Shown here: piece after piece, positions 46,940-61,330 of the stretch
How positions within the stretch are numbered: position 1 is the first letter of the stretch
How the letters are laid out: every line of letters starts with the position of its first letter
From: Oscheius dolichura
Lineage: Eukaryota; Nematoda; Chromadorea; Rhabditida; Rhabditidae
Assembly (NCBI GenBank): GCA_932521035.1
Contig: OW051492.1
Coordinates: 7,254,001 to 7,318,000 of the forward strand
DNA length: 64,000 nt
Direction of reading: 5' to 3'
The notes under the pieces: model-generated
Database searches by the model: none
Seen by the model: the letters and a program-made list of their open reading frames with translations, nothing else
Told to the model about the DNA's origin: nothing
Translations under genes and position numbers: made by a program

Positions 46940-47158
46940 TTGGTGGCGGACACGGTTCTCACATTTGTGGCAGGGTACCTCTAATAGACTATAAGGAGGA
47001 CAGGGAGAAACAGTTAGATAGAGAGACGATAAGACATACAGTCAGGGAAAAGACAGCGAGGAGACAGTCTTTTATTTGAAATCTTGTCGAGATCACATGG
47101 GGAGGATACCGTATACAGACAGGAGAGATATGTACATTACCCGTGGGGAGAGATTCTT

Positions 47159-50100
47159 CTATGGGCCGGCCTTCTCGCTGGCGTTGGACCGCGTCTTCAT
47201 GAGGCGGCTGACATCCGGCTGGACGACACTGCTCACCTTCACCGTGGCAGCCGGCTCCTCGTCCTTCTTGCTCAGCATGTAATACTTGAACCGTTCCCGT
47301 AAATTTTGAGGTAGTCTAGAGGCAACCGTATTAAAAGACAAGGGATATCCTACTTTTCGAGGAGATCAGCGGCTTCGTTCTGGAGAGAATCGCCCAGACA
47401 TTGATATTTCAGATGGTAGAACACATCACACAGCTCGGCCTAAACAGTGTTTGGTGTGGGGGGAATAGGAGAAGACGCCCTACCCCGTGTTCCAGTTTGA
47501 CACCATTCTGACAGAGTTCTCCCAGCTTGGCCATGACGCCCTTGGCTTGGCTGATACACTGAAAATGGTATCTTTTAGTGTCTCTATCACCAGCCTACGT
47601 CAGAGTAAAAATGTTTAATCTTGGCCTCGAAGACCCATTGCTGGAGGGGCAGCATCAGCCGGAGGAAGTACCACAACTCGTTCTCCACTGTGATCTTGTC
47701 GTAGATGTCGTCGAGGAAGAACGACGTGAACTGGCTCACATTGAACTGGAAGCCACTCTTTATCCTCCCGTGAAATAAAGAAACTACCTGGTTCCCATGG
47801 TGCCAATAGGCCTGGAGGGCGTAGTTGATGGTCATCTCCCGGTTGGTCACCCTCAGGAGGACGCTCTCCTCGAAATTGTCATAGACGATGTCTTCGAATG
47901 TCAGGTCTATAAAGGCCAGTTATAAATAAGACAAGGCCCGTACCGTTGAGTCTATGTTGTTCCAAAACCTCGGCGAAGACACGGTGCAATTCCTTGGCAT
48001 AGGCCACCGGAAGGGCCGTCAATAGCTGCCCGACGGCATTCAAGGTGGCATACGGCCGGGTGTAGACAATGTCCGACTTACAAAGGACACTCACCACCGC
48101 GGGGATTGTCTTCTGCAACAGGTTCTCCCTAATAATAATGGATCTAAACATACACTGGCATTGTGAGGGCTGGCCATGAGTTCGATGCAGCTGAGGAAGA
48201 GAGCCTGCGCCGGGGCGGAGAGCTCCGCCGTCCTCCAGTCCGGCTCCACGTATTCCGGAGGCTCGAGGGTGAACTCACTGCACTCGATGATCCTCCGGAT
48301 GAGAGTCTCCACCACGACGTCGAAAGAGCCATGCTGGTGGTTGAATGTTATGTAGTCGATGGTTAGATAACTGCCCGATGGGAGCAGATGCTTCCGTCCT
48401 GGAATGTTCATTTTGGGGTGGAGGAGGAGCTGTGCTTACTGGTTCCGATGAGTTGGGTGACGAAGATCCTGGCAATCGCCGAATGGCCCAGGATCTCGTG
48501 TTGAGTGTGGAGGACACTGTAGACAAAGGTGAAGACATTGGCTGAAAGGGGCAGTTATTAGGAAGGAAAGAGGAGAGTACGGTGGTATTTGTAGATGGGG
48601 GCGACCACATGAAACAGTGTGACCATCTCTTGGTCCGGGATCTCCATCTCCAAGGCGCGACTCAAGATGGCGTCGGTTATCTGAACTCCTTGTTGTTATC
48701 TCTTGTTTTTTGACTTACCGGGAGCAGTCGTTCGATCAGACTTCCATAATAAATAGGGGGATGGAGTTTCGGGTTGATTTGAAGCATAGAGATCTGGGGC
48801 ATCACCGAGCTGAGCAATTCCTGGTAGGTGTACTCCGGGAAGGCCTGACATTCGGTAATTTTAATCGAAACAAGCCCCTTTTCACCTTGTGGAATTCACA
48901 GTTTCCCTCAAAGAATTCCTTGGGCTTTTGGTGTTTGTTGGGTACTTTCATCTCGTAAAATGCGAGTCTCTCCTTGCATTCGTGGCATTGTAGCAGAGCC
49001 TGAAGGAGATCTCCCTCCAATTAGAGTCGGGACTCACAAAGATGATGGAAAGGCCGATCTTGGCCTTGGTGTCGTTGCTGGGATGGAGGATGAATGCAAG
49101 GAGGACCCTCTCGAAGGGGATCATGAACTTGTGGAAGACCATGCTGATCAGGGTCTGGACGGCCGACTGGGTGAAGTCCGGGTTGGCATTCTCGCTGACT
49201 TGGTGGATGATGTACTCCGAGAGATAGCTGGTGCCGGCCGTGATGGCCTTCGGACTCATCATATTCAGCACCCTGTGATAGGTCAAGAGGAGGAGGAGAA
49301 GCGACTCACTGGTAGTAGGCCGGGTACATGCTGTCCCGACTCTCCATGATGGCCCGGTAGATGACGCAGAGGATGGTCGGCCTTCTCTCGGGGTTGGCCA
49401 TGTACTCGACGAAGTTGTTCGTGGGCAGGCCGGTCATCTGGATGAAGTCTGAGTGGATGTGGTTCTGCAAAGAGCGGGCATTCCCTGTCCTCCCAGCCAG
49501 ACTGACCGAGATGTCCTCACTCATCCGGCAGTCCGTGCTGTCGTCTATGACCCCGGGAACGTTTCTAAAAGCGGCGGGGAAGGACCTCATCTGGATGGGG
49601 GTCCATTTGAAGACCTTGCCTATGTGGTGGAGGAAGTCCGGCTCCTCGCTGAAGTCTTTGTCTAAACAGAATTCTCCTTGAAAATTTCGAGGACTCGAGG
49701 CCTACCCATGATCTTAGCAGTCCTTAGCAGGGTGATATGCAGCATTCGGACAATTTCCGGGAAGACATGAAAATATTTTGAGTCGTTGGAGTAAAACATC
49801 TCCGGGTTGCAGAGATGGGCATTGACACTGCGGTTGTCATTCCGATCTGAAGGGTCAATTCAACCGGAGGAGGGGAGACTCACTCCGTCCCATCAGCTCG
49901 AAACAGAATTTGATGATCTCGGTGGGCGGCATCCAGGAGAACTCCCTCATCAGGACCTGCTCGGCCATCGAGTAGAGTTCCCTCGCGAAAAGACCCTGCA
50001 CATTGGAGGTGGCCGAGTGGAGCACACTGATCAGAGTCAGACACGTCGTCTGCCGGTAGTGCACATTCGACGGCAGATTGGCCAGTCTGATCGATTCTTG

Positions 50101-52503
50101 TTCCTGGACAATTAGAAGACTCATACCTGTTGGCCATCATATCCAGGATGATGTGCATGTATTCTCGGAAGCCCTCGGCCGCGTTGTTGCTGTTGCTCTG
50201 GCTGGCCGCCTTCGAGATGGTCTGTCCGAAGATCTTCACCCCAAAGTCGTACTCCAACGTGTAGAACAGGCGACAGTAAGACTCTAAAGCGACCATTTGA
50301 GGAGAGGACGCCTCACAGACCAAAATAAGCCGGACTGGGCAGCCGGTTGCTGGCTCCTTTGGAGAAGACATTCCCTAGAAGGGTGACCAGATGCATCTTG
50401 GACCGCATTGCCAGGGAATCGATGAACTGAACAGCCCATTTGCAAAAGGAAAGAAGAAGGACATACGGCATATTCCAGTGGCTGAAGGGCGTGATTCACT
50501 GGCCGGGAGTACGGTAGGAGGAATGGCTCCTCGTGGCTGAGATTGCCTTCCAACTTGGAGATGATGTATGTCAGGGCCTTCCTCCCCATCTCGTTTCGAT
50601 CTGAACTCGGCTGTCCTTCGGGGGGAGTGGACTTACAGGCATTGGTCAGGATGGCGATCAGCGGCAACTCGGTCACCTGCTCCTGAGCCTTCATCTTGAT
50701 GAATTCTATCTGATTCTCGAGATATTGTGACGGGGGCGGTAGGGGCTAGGAGAAGTTGATTAGAATGGGAAGGGGCTCACCGATGTCTCGCTTTGGAGGA
50801 CATACATACAGGCGGTGGAGAGGTGTCGGACGAAGCGGTACATCCGGGTGGGGTCTTCCGTGGTGTAGGTGTCGCTCTTCATGGTGGCCGGGTAGAGCAG
50901 CTTGTGCAGCTTGGCCATGTCCTCCGTCGTCTCCTTCGTTATCTGGTTGTGGAACGAGCCGATAATCTGTAGCATCAGCCACATGATCTCGTCCCTGGCC
51001 CGAGTGTATTTCTGCTTGCTCAGGATGGCGTGGAGACTCCTGATCAGGCTGTTCATCCCCTGAGGTTCGAAGTGGGCCATGAAGATGATGACCGAAAGGA
51101 GATGGTCCCACTGGTAGCGGGGGATCTCCTTGTTCGGGGGCAGGTTCTCCACGGCAGCCATCGTCTCGTTTATCAGCATCGTCACGATGTGCTCGAATGT
51201 CCGCGGGGCCTGCGACCGGGCACAGTTCTTCAGCATATTCTGGAGGAGGATTTAAAGAGGGAGAGGGCCGGCTTACGTTGAGGATCTCCTTCCCCCGGGG
51301 CTGTTTCAATATCATGTGGAAGAGGTAGACCTGCTCGGAGGAGACTTCTTTCCGGTTCGGGAGATACGTCAGCCGGCTACTGTAATCAGAAAGGATAAGA
51401 AGGGAGAGGAAGACAGGGGATTACAAGAGCATGGTGAGGTTCTTGTCCACTTTCCAGGAGGCGGAGAACGGCTGGAAGAGGGGGTGCGCCAGGATGGGGA
51501 ACATGAAACTCCGGCCGACGACGAAGACGAGGTCGGCTATCGGACGACAGTAGGCCTTGATCTGGGCCACTCGCTCGACTACCCGCTGGAAGGGGGACAG
51601 GTAAGGGGAAGGACACGGCCACTCACGGGGAAGGCGTGGAGGTAGATGGCATTCTTGAACTGGTAGAGCTCCGTCATGGTGAAAATGGGAGGGACGAGGT
51701 CGAGGATCTCGACCAGGAGCTGAAAGGAAAGAAAACTAGAAGGAGCCGGGGAGAGGCTCACATTTTCCATTGGGACGAGTTGTCGTTTCTGGGCAGGAGA
51801 GAGCACCGCTGGCAGTTTTTGTTGGAAATCGAGGAGATATCTAGAGAAAGTGAAATGGGCAGACAGGGAAATCACTTGAATAGGTGACGGACTCCCTTGA
51901 TCCCGATTGTCTTCCATTTCTCGCTGATGAATCGCCACTTATCCTTGGAAACATTCGACCTCAACGTGTAATCCGCCGTTCGGACGAGGAACGCCAATGC
52001 GAATCTACAGAAATTATTTCTTTTACGAAATTTGTCTCACTCGTCATTGATCAGATCCTTCTCCATCAAATATCTCAATATTGCATCAATTGTCTTCTCG
52101 TAAATCTCGGCTGTGTTCACCTGTTCTTCTCTACAATGTATCACCAATTCTACTATTGTTGTCAGGATGTAGAATTTCTCTTGCTAAGCGGTCTTTTTCG
52201 AAATAAAGGAAAGAATGTACCTCTTTGAGCCTTTGAAAGACATTAGCTACCTGTATACACAATACCTCGTCTTCATTAGAAAACGGATTCATTATATCCG
52301 AAAAGAGATCTCTAGCGTCGTTTTTATCCTGAAGAAGTCGTCGAAAATAGTTCAGCTTGACTCACAATGTGGTTCATGATAGCTTTAGTCAATTTATCGG
52401 CTATTTTCATGAATTCATGAGACTTTCCGGGTGATTCGGATGCATCGGGTGCAGTTGATGCTTCCGGGTTGGAAGGAGCTGGTAGTGTAACCCGTGTATC
52501 CAT
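47159..52503 (-). CDS. MED23: Mediator complex subunit 23
   Basis: MED23 is a large tail-module subunit that receives signals from MAPK-activated factors. ATG 52501-52503 gives MDTRVTLPAPSNPEASTAPD. Twenty or so exons follow; readable blocks include GIKGVRHLFKYLLDFQQKLP, TMTELYQFKNAIYLHAFP, RYQWDHLLSVIIFMAHFEPQ, RARDEIMWLMLQIIGSFHNQ, RKALTYIISKLEGN, LLVQEQESIRLANLPSNVHY-like, SRVSGVI-type helical repeats, PDWRTAELSAPAQALFLSCI and TLNAVGQLLTALPVAYAKEL, ending MKTRSNASEKAGP, TAG at 47159. These fit human MED23 blocks such as RDHLMWVLLQFISG, CDWRFNEFPNPAAHALHVTC and NAIGLIITALPEPY in the same order. The first exons (52.5-51.95 kb) are AT-rich while the rest is GC-rich. Confidence 0.87.
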
Positions 52504-52928
52504 TCTGACATCGGAGGGCTTCTTTTTTGGAGAATAGGAATAATCTTAGCGAGGCATGAACAAATCCATGGCCAATTCAAAAGAATTCAGACTCGTTGTG
52601 TGATGTTTACGCGGTCAATAAGCAAACCTGCGTTTCATTTTATTTTCGGATTTTTTCTAGCTTTCCACCTCTTTTTTAGGTTTCCTCTGATTTTCTTTGA
52701 ACCCCCTATTCTAAACATCCATGTTCCGGGAAAATGCTACATTGATTAGACTATTAGAATGCTCAGAACAATATTAATATCGAATAAACCGTGGGAAACG
52801 CATCAGCCTTCTCGTATAGGCTCGACCTTTCGTATTTTTTCGTAGAATTTCTCAAATATCATTCTATCTTCCTTCTTATCTCAATTTTTACCATTTATTC
52901 ATTGCAATTTTTATTTTCAGGGTACAAC

Positions 52929-53571
52929 ATGAGAATAGAAAAGTGTTATTTCTGTTCTTCACCAATTTATCCTGGTCACGGCATACAATTTGTAAGAAAC
53001 GATTGCACAGTAAGTCTTTTCAAGTACAATAATTCAATTTACGATTTTAGGTTTTTAAATTTTGCCGCTCTAGATGCAATAAATTATTCAAGAAGAAGCG
53101 CAATCCTAGAAAGCTTGCTTGGACTAAGGCTGCTCGACGTGCTCGCGGAAAAGTTTGTCCTTTTTTATAAGATATTATTTGTATAATTTTCAGGAGTTGG
53201 TCAATGATCTTACTCAAATTCTGGAGCAAAAAAGAGACGAGCCCGTAAAGTATGAAAGAGAACTCATTAAACAAACTGTTGAAGCAGCTAAAACAATTTC
53301 GGCAATTAAAGAGAAGAGGTTTGTAAATTACAACTTTTGTTTATTCTATTTCTTTTACTTTTTAACGGAATCCTATTTTCTTGTTTCCAGGTACAATAAT
53401 TTGATCAGAAAGTCACTACAAGCAGGAAAGATAGTTAGAAAGGTGGGAATGCTCAAAAAAGTCGAGAAGAAGATGCATCTCATCAAAGCTCCCGTGGCCA
53501 CACGTGCTGGAGGCAAACAAAAACAGGCACAGAAGAAGAAACAGCAGGAAATGGAAATGGAAACCAACTAA
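52929..53571 (+). CDS. RSL24D1: Ribosome biogenesis protein RLP24
   Basis: RLP24 holds the place of ribosomal protein eL24 on nuclear pre-60S particles. ATG 52929: [20 protein letters not shown] with FVRNDCTVF, then [20 protein letters not shown] and [20 protein letters not shown]. The C-x2-C..C-x3-C zinc motif is intact. Later: [40 protein letters not shown] and a lysine/glutamine-rich tail ([18 protein letters not shown]), TAA at 53569. The length of about 160 residues is usual. Four short introns. Confidence 0.95.
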
Positions 53572-53860
53572 ACTTCTTTGGTCCTGTATACGCTATTGTT
53601 ACTTGGTTGTTATACTGTTCAACATTGTTCCCTGTTCAAAGAATATATCTGTTTCATATCGCCAGTCTAATCCACAGCAGAATCCATGTAATCCTAAAGC
53701 ACAAACGTGCTGCAGCTTATTCTTTTATTTGGGTAGTCGCGGTCAGTCGCGATGGTGTTTGTCCCCGCGGCCAGAGAGAGACCTTCAGACCTTTAGCTCC
53801 GCCCAACAGTCGCATTTTCCTGCCATGTCTCCTTTTTTTCCTTATCTCCATCGATTTTAA
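53572..53860. other. Intergenic, 5' region of the kinase gene
   Basis: No supported gene. AT content falls towards the right. Confidence 0.5.
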
Positions 53861-56170
<2,310 letters not shown>

Positions 56171-56436
56171 GGCGGCCGGCCGGCAGTGTACAAAAGGACC
56201 AAACCGCTCATCTACGCAGAATACGTTTCGACGGCTCACAATGTCCGGGACGTCGGACTATGGGTATCTTTTATTTGAAAGAAATAGTCATCCGAATATA
56301 TCTCCATAACAATAAATTGTCTATTCTTGGTGGAGGGCGGGCAGATCAACCCAGACAAGTTCATACTGTAGAGACATAAGCCTAAGCCTAAGCCATTTGA
56401 GAGATCCACTTTGTAGAGTTCGGTCGCCATCCCAGG

Positions 56437-56910
56437 ATGGCCGAGCAACCTCCTCCACAGTATGGACAGGGGTACGAGTCGCTTGGTCCGCTCGGCCCGA
56501 ACGAGCCGCCCCCTCCGCCGGTGGACCCCCTCAACCCGGGAGCCGGCATCCCCCTCCGCGACGACGGAATCGACTTGGACGAGCTGTCGGGGTCGTCGCA
56601 GAGCCACCACGAGAAGAAGAAGAAAGACGGCGGCTCGAAGCACACGCAACCGAAGGACCAGGGCTCCAACCCGAGTGGCAAGAAGAGCCAGAAGGACGTC
56701 AAGAACTCCCAGAGGGCGTTGCTGAAGAAGTCGTCGACGACGGTGGTGAAGAACGGCCCGTTGAGAAGTGACAATGCCGCATCTCGCCGCCCCACGGCCG
56801 AGAAGGTGAAGATCCACTGCTTTTGGAAAGTCGGCAGCTTTCTCGGCCCAATCGTCATCGCTTTGGGAGCATTCGGAGTGATCAGCGCTTTGGTCGTCTA
56901 CGTCATGTGA
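56437..56910 (+). CDS. Tail-anchored membrane protein, unrecognised
   Basis: Single exon of 157 codons, rare in this window. ATG 56437 gives MAEQPPPQYGQGYESLGPLG (PPxY-like PPQY), a proline-rich stretch (NEPPPPPVDPLNPGAG), an acidic patch (DDGIDLDELSGSSQ), a long lysine-rich stretch (EKKKKDGGSKHTQPKDQ), and one hydrophobic helix at the very end (VGSFLGPIVIALGAFGVISA LVVYVM). With no signal peptide it should insert by its tail. I do not recognise a family; WW-domain binding through PPQY is an inference. Confidence 0.65.
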   Translation: MAEQPPPQYGQGYESLGPLGPNEPPPPPVDPLNPGAGIPLRDDGIDLDELSGSSQSHHEKKKKDGGSKHTQPKDQGSNPSGKKSQKDVKNSQRALLKKSSTTVVKNGPLRSDNAASRRPTAEKVKIHCFWKVGSFLGPIVIALGAFGVISALVVYVM

Positions 56911-57394
56911 ATTGGGGAAGTGAAGCCGCGGATGAATAAAAATAAATTCCCGGACTGTTTGAAATGGTTGTTCCGGAGACTACTGGCTTACACATCATGT
57001 TTCAGTCGATGATATTGTTTTCTTTGCTCTCTCATTACCTCAGTTTATCTCACATATAGAATTCCCTTCTCATTGGCCATTCCAATTGGATGTTATGTTA
57101 GATCTAGAGCAGAGCCTTTCGCGCGTCGTTTACGCGTAAAATCGAATTATACGGAAGGCCAAAACGTTTGAAAAGTCATCATTTGCTTACTTTCTGTTTT
57201 TCCCCCATAAAGGGCTTCATTTTTGTAGTCCAAAATAAATTGTCTTGTATTTTCTATTTTCTAACTAATTTATAATATTTTGTATGCGACTGCCTAATTG
57301 CCATGAATAGTATGGCTCTTGAAACAGAAAACAATTTTAGGGGATCTGTTCTTTTGTCGTTTTGTTCTGATTTAAATTGGTTCTGTTTTTAGAC
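56911..57394. other. Intergenic; composition border
   Basis: AATAAAAATAAA at 56935 is a polyadenylation signal for the tail-anchored gene. From about 57.1 kb the sequence becomes AT-rich. No coding evidence. Confidence 0.55.
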
Positions 57395-58203
57395 ATGAGT
57401 GGTATGCACTTTCTTGTGGGCATAGCCACTAAGGACTATGTGATAATGGCAGCAGACAAGGCTTCATTTGCATATGGGGCTATCTTGGCCGACGACGGTA
57501 TTTTTGTACAAATGGCTGTATTCTAATTTTATCCCTTATAGATAGTGACAAGGAGTTCAGAGTTGGATCTAAAATGACAATGATGTGTATTGGCGAAGAA
57601 GGAGATGTAGCTCAATTCGGTGACTGGGTAAAGGGGAATATTCGGTTGTATTCCATCCGAAATGGTTAGTTACCATTTTTTTGCTTTTAAATGAATTATG
57701 ATTTAGGATATGAGCTTGCCCCCAAGAGCACTCATCATTGGATCAGGCACACCATTGCTTCAAATCTACGCTCAAGAGTAAATAATTAACTCTTGTAAAC
57801 CATATATGCTGTTTAAGAATGCTTATTCTGTAGATTCTCTAATTGGCGGCTACGACGACTATGAAAATAAAGCCTTCCTCGGATCTGTTGATCATTTAGG
57901 AAGCGGTGTAGCTGAGCAGGTAGTTTTTGTGTTTTCTTTATGAAGCTTTACCATAGCCTTACCTGTTCCGCGGATTTCCTGGACGTTTTTGTTATGCCAT
58001 CATGGATCGCGAGTATTCGAAAGGTATACATTGTTCTCTCCAATACACGCAATTCTTTAGATATGCCTGAAGAAAAAGGCTTGGATCTTCTTAACAAATG
58101 TATTAAAGAAGCCAAGAGAAGATTTGTGGCTAACCTTGTCGGCTATAAGATTGTTGTAATTGATAAGAATGGATACAGAAAGCTGGCTGACGTCAATTTT
58201 TAA
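57395..58203 (+). CDS. PSMB2: 20S proteasome subunit beta type 2
   Basis: A structural beta subunit of the 20S core. ATG 57395: MSGMHFLVGIATKDYVIMAA, DKASFAYGAILADD, KEFRVGSKMTMMCIGEEGDV, FGDWVKGNIRLYSIRNGYEL, SVDSLIGGYDDYENKAFLGS, then LPYLFRGFPGRFCYAIMDRE-like and DMPEEKGLDLLNKCIKEAKR, NLVGYKIVVIDKNGYRKLAD, TAA at 58201. No catalytic threonine after a propeptide, as expected for this inactive subunit. The fit with animal PSMB2 is clear in length and block order; five introns of about 40-60 bp. Confidence 0.92.
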
Positions 58204-58458
58204 GCATCTCGGTGAAAGTATCACGTGTACTTTTCTTTTTACTATAACTAATGAAAAATATCAGTATTGTATTTTCCTTTATGAGAGATCTCCATTCTCT
58301 ACATATACTTGTAGATGGATTTGTATTTGATGCAGAGTCATCATTATATACCTGCTCTTTGAAGTACGTGATGTTGAAAATTAAAAGGACGCATTTGTTC
58401 GTTGCGAGCAATGTGACGCGAAAATTGAAAACCTTGTTTTTCTGTCGTGATAGGCATA

Positions 58459-58535
58459 TTCATACATGGGCAAAGCCATGGCGAGCCAATTGCAATGGCT
58501 ATACCAAAAATGGCTTTTCTGCCCATGTATGGGCT
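58459..58535. repeat. Imperfect inverted repeat
   Basis: TCATACATGGGCAAAGCCAT at 58460 is matched in reverse by ATGGCTTTTCTGCCCATGTA at about 58509-58530, with a 30-base centre. It lies 260 bp downstream of PSMB2 in a gap without a gene. Confidence 0.6.
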
Positions 58536-58664
58536 ATTGTTATTCTATTAGGTGGCCCGATTTGAGGGGCGAAAACTGCTATTTCGCGAAATTAAAAGTG
58601 CATAATACAGGGTATTTTAGACCCAGGCTATACTAATAGAGGAGAAAGAAAAAAAGCAAAAGCG

Positions 58665-58742
58665 TGCCGCCACCGCGCGGATTCGAACCCTCGACCTTTC
58701 TATCCTGTTTTGCAAAAACCCACTGCGCCGTTTGGCCACGTT
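58665..58742 (-). repeat. tRNA-like remnant (A and B boxes)
   Basis: On the minus strand ACGGCGCAGTGGG resembles an A box and GAGGGTTCGAATCC is a good B box at tRNA spacing. The T stem (GAGGG against CCGCG) does not pair and the ends do not form an acceptor stem, so it is probably not a working tRNA. It shares GGCGCAGTGG and GTCGAGGGTTCGA with 11408-11480. Confidence 0.5.
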
Positions 58743-59064
58743 TTTTCTTTTGCGAATTACGGTCGGCTCCGAAGTATTTTTTTATACTTTTTGAATGCAA
58801 TCTGTTCCTCTCGAGACGGAGAATTTTTCTGCATTTTCGTAACCCCTATTGCTCGAGCGTAATCCCTTCCGAAAGGTTGTTCGCGCATTTTCCGCGACGT
58901 ACTGTAGCCAGACACACGCGTCTCCGGTCTTCAAATTTATGGCATATTTTTTGCCATAGTGCCAACTACATTTTAACACCTAATACACCTAAAAAGCGTG
59001 GAAAATAAAAAAGTTATGGCCTTTTTCCGGGTATTTATGACGCCACCTAATACATCTTTTAGCT
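58743..59064. other. Gap upstream of SRRM1
   Basis: No coding evidence. CACCTAATACA occurs twice (about 58977 and 59043) around a stretch with GGCCTTTTTCCGGGTATTTA, perhaps a small duplicated target. Confidence 0.35.
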
Positions 59065-60474
59065 ATGGGTGATGCTGGTTTTTTCCGTGGGACCAACTCC
59101 GAACAGGATAATCGCTTTGCAGACAAAGAGAAAAAACTTATGAAACAGATGCGCTTCGAGGATGTGCTAGCTAAAAAGGTAAATTAAGATGCTATTTCTG
59201 TGTAATAATTTTCTAGATAAATATGAGTAAAGTTAATTTGGACGTTATCAAACCTTGGATTACAGCCAAAATTAATGAAATTCTGGGTATTGAAGACGAT
59301 GTTGTCATTGAATTTATTATGTCCCAACTTGAGGCACCAAATCTTAATCCAAAAGTCATGCAGGTTGCCTATATTCGCAGTTTTTTTTATAATGTTAAGC
59401 TTTTCAGATAAATATTACCGGGTTTCTTAACGCCCGTTGTGCTCGAATTTTTATGGGTGAATTATGGGATCTTTTGGTTGAAGCAGATGAAGCTGAAGAC
59501 GGAATTCCCAAAAGCTTGGTAGACAAGAAAATGGCAGACATGAAAAAAGATGGTATTGGTGAAGCAAAAATCGTCAAAGAAGAAGCCCAAAGTGATTGGA
59601 ATAAGAGGTTGGCACTTTCGAATTTTAAAATTATGTGTATTTTAATGTATATCATACATTCAAAAAGGCATTTTGTATCTTGTTTATTACTATTTTTTCA
59701 GAGTTAAACTCTGTTTCATAGGTACAACAAACTCTCTCTCGGACGTTATGCTGGACCAACTAGGGAGAAAGGAGTACGTGATGACCGCGTGGTAACTTCT
59801 CCTCCTCGTCGTCGTCGCAGCCGTAGCAAGAGTCCGAGGCGTAATGGTCGTGATCGTTCTCCGGATAGAAGGGTAGGCTTTTTAAAGCACTTTCAACTGT
59901 ATTTAGTATAATATTATTTTAAATCTTTTTTTGCTCTTAATTGATTCTTTGTGATTCCAGCATTGCAGAGGGAGGGTGGACGTCGTAAAGAAGAAGATGA
60001 CCATGAAAGAGAAGCCGAAAGCAAAAGACGAGAGGAAGAAAGGATAAAACGTCATGCTGAACAACGCCGCCGTGATGATGAACGCCGTGATCGTCGTGAT
60101 GATGATGTTAAAAAGCGACCTGACGATCGTAAGAAACGTGATGATAAGCGAAGAAGAAGTCAAAGTCGGGAATCACCTGTACGTCGAAGGTTCACCGAGG
60201 GTAGCGAAAAAAGGTAGTTTTAACTAACCTTTATGCTATAAATATTTATACTATTTATATATTAAGGCGACGTTCGCCTGTTAACAGCGATGATGAAAAC
60301 AAAAAGAAGAGACGTAATCGACGCGACAGCAATGAAGAAGTCCAGGAAAAGAAGGAGAAAAAGCATAAGAAGGTTTTTAATAAGTTACTACTTAAATAAT
60401 TGATTGTTTAGGAGAAAAAGAAGAAGGAGCGCAAACGAAGTCCGACACCAAGTTCCGCTAGTGACACAGATTGA
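59065..60474 (+). CDS. SRRM1: SRRM1 (SRm160) splicing coactivator with PWI domain
   Basis: SRRM1 binds nucleic acid through a PWI domain and bridges splicing and mRNA 3' processing. ATG 59065: MGDAGFFRGTNSEQDNRFAD, KKLMKQMRFEDVLAKKINMS. PWI: VNLDVIKPWITAKINEILGI (PWI tripeptide), DDVVIEFIMSQLEAPNLNPK, INITGFLNARCARIFMGELW. Then a long charged tail: RRRRSRSKSPRRNGRDRSPD, RRREEERIKRHAEQRRRDDE, and KKEKKKKERKRSPTPSSASD, TGA at 60472. The RS region is shorter than in vertebrates and richer in RD/KE repeats. Exon joins are short and in phase. Confidence 0.93.
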
Positions 60475-60641
60475 TATGTCTACACCTCCCTGTAAGATCT
60501 CATTTACTTTCTCTTCGATTATTATTTATCAATAAAATATTTCTCTTAGACGACTGTTTTGGTGGCGCGTTGTTTCCGCTGTGTATTTTTTGTGCCAAGT
60601 GAGACCGCTGATTGATTTATCAAGACTGGTAAAATTAGCGT

Positions 60642-61287
60642 ATGGGTGATGTGCAGAGTGATGCGGTAAGCGGCACTAGTGCTGCTCAATCAGTTCTTCT
60701 CTCTGCTGCTAAAGCCGCCGAGAGGGTGGATTCTAGTTCAGTTTCTGCTAATTTTATTAAAGGAGGTCAGTATGTTTATGGCACATCTCAACCAAAAAAT
60801 TAGGTTACTAACACTAAAACAGCCTGATATTTTGACGAATTCTTTTTTTTCTTTGCCTGCTAGCATATCTGTTTTTATTTAGTACATAATAATTTCAGTG
60901 CTTGGTGTTACTTCATTTACTTCGCTAGCTTTTGGAATTCGTAGCGCCTGGAAGCACTCTCGCCAACCCGAAGCGGCCGATCTCGCCCGTGCCCAACTGG
61001 TCTCCGGCGTCGGGTTCGCAGCACGTGCCTTAACCGTCGCCACTATCATCACAGGTACTAATATTATTTTGTAACCTTTTATTATTTTAGTTTCTGGTTT
61101 TTCATTAGCAGTTGTTGGCATTTCGTGGCTGCTAAACGTTAATAGTCCCCGTCAGTTTGGAGTGGCGATGAAAACAACCTTTGGTGATACTCTAAGATTA
61201 CCGCAAAGCAAAAACTCTCAATCATTTGAGGATTTAATTTATAGTATTGAACCTGAAAGAAAGGAAACAACGCAAGATCAGGCATAA
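60642..61287 (+). CDS. TMEM242-like inner-mitochondrial membrane protein
   Basis: TMEM242 helps assemble ATP synthase and complex I. ATG 60642: MGDVQSDAVSGTSAAQSVLL, FIKGVLGVTSFTSLAFGIRS (helix 1), HSRQPEAADLARAQLVSGVG FAARALTVATIITVSGFSLA spanning helix 2, VVGISWLLNVNSPRQFGVAM and KTTFGDTLRLP, with TAA at 61285. Two helices separated by a charged, alanine-rich stretch and the G.xSxxEFxxxMxxxFP-like block after helix 2 agree with the family. Two introns. PIG-L begins 43 bp downstream on the same strand, an operon-like gap. Confidence 0.65.
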
Positions 61288-61330
61288 CAAGTTAGCCGTT
61301 AATATACAGAGTATAATTGCAAGTTTAGGC

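Noticed and set aside
46757-46984. Plus-strand ORF opposite the SOCS SH2 exon
   Set aside because: Antisense of a clear SH2 domain; no motif of its own.
61247-61330. Upstream extension of PIG-L to 61247
   Set aside because: The apparent start is a TTG codon; it lies within the end of the preceding gene, and the ATG at 61331 gives the family's usual membrane anchor.
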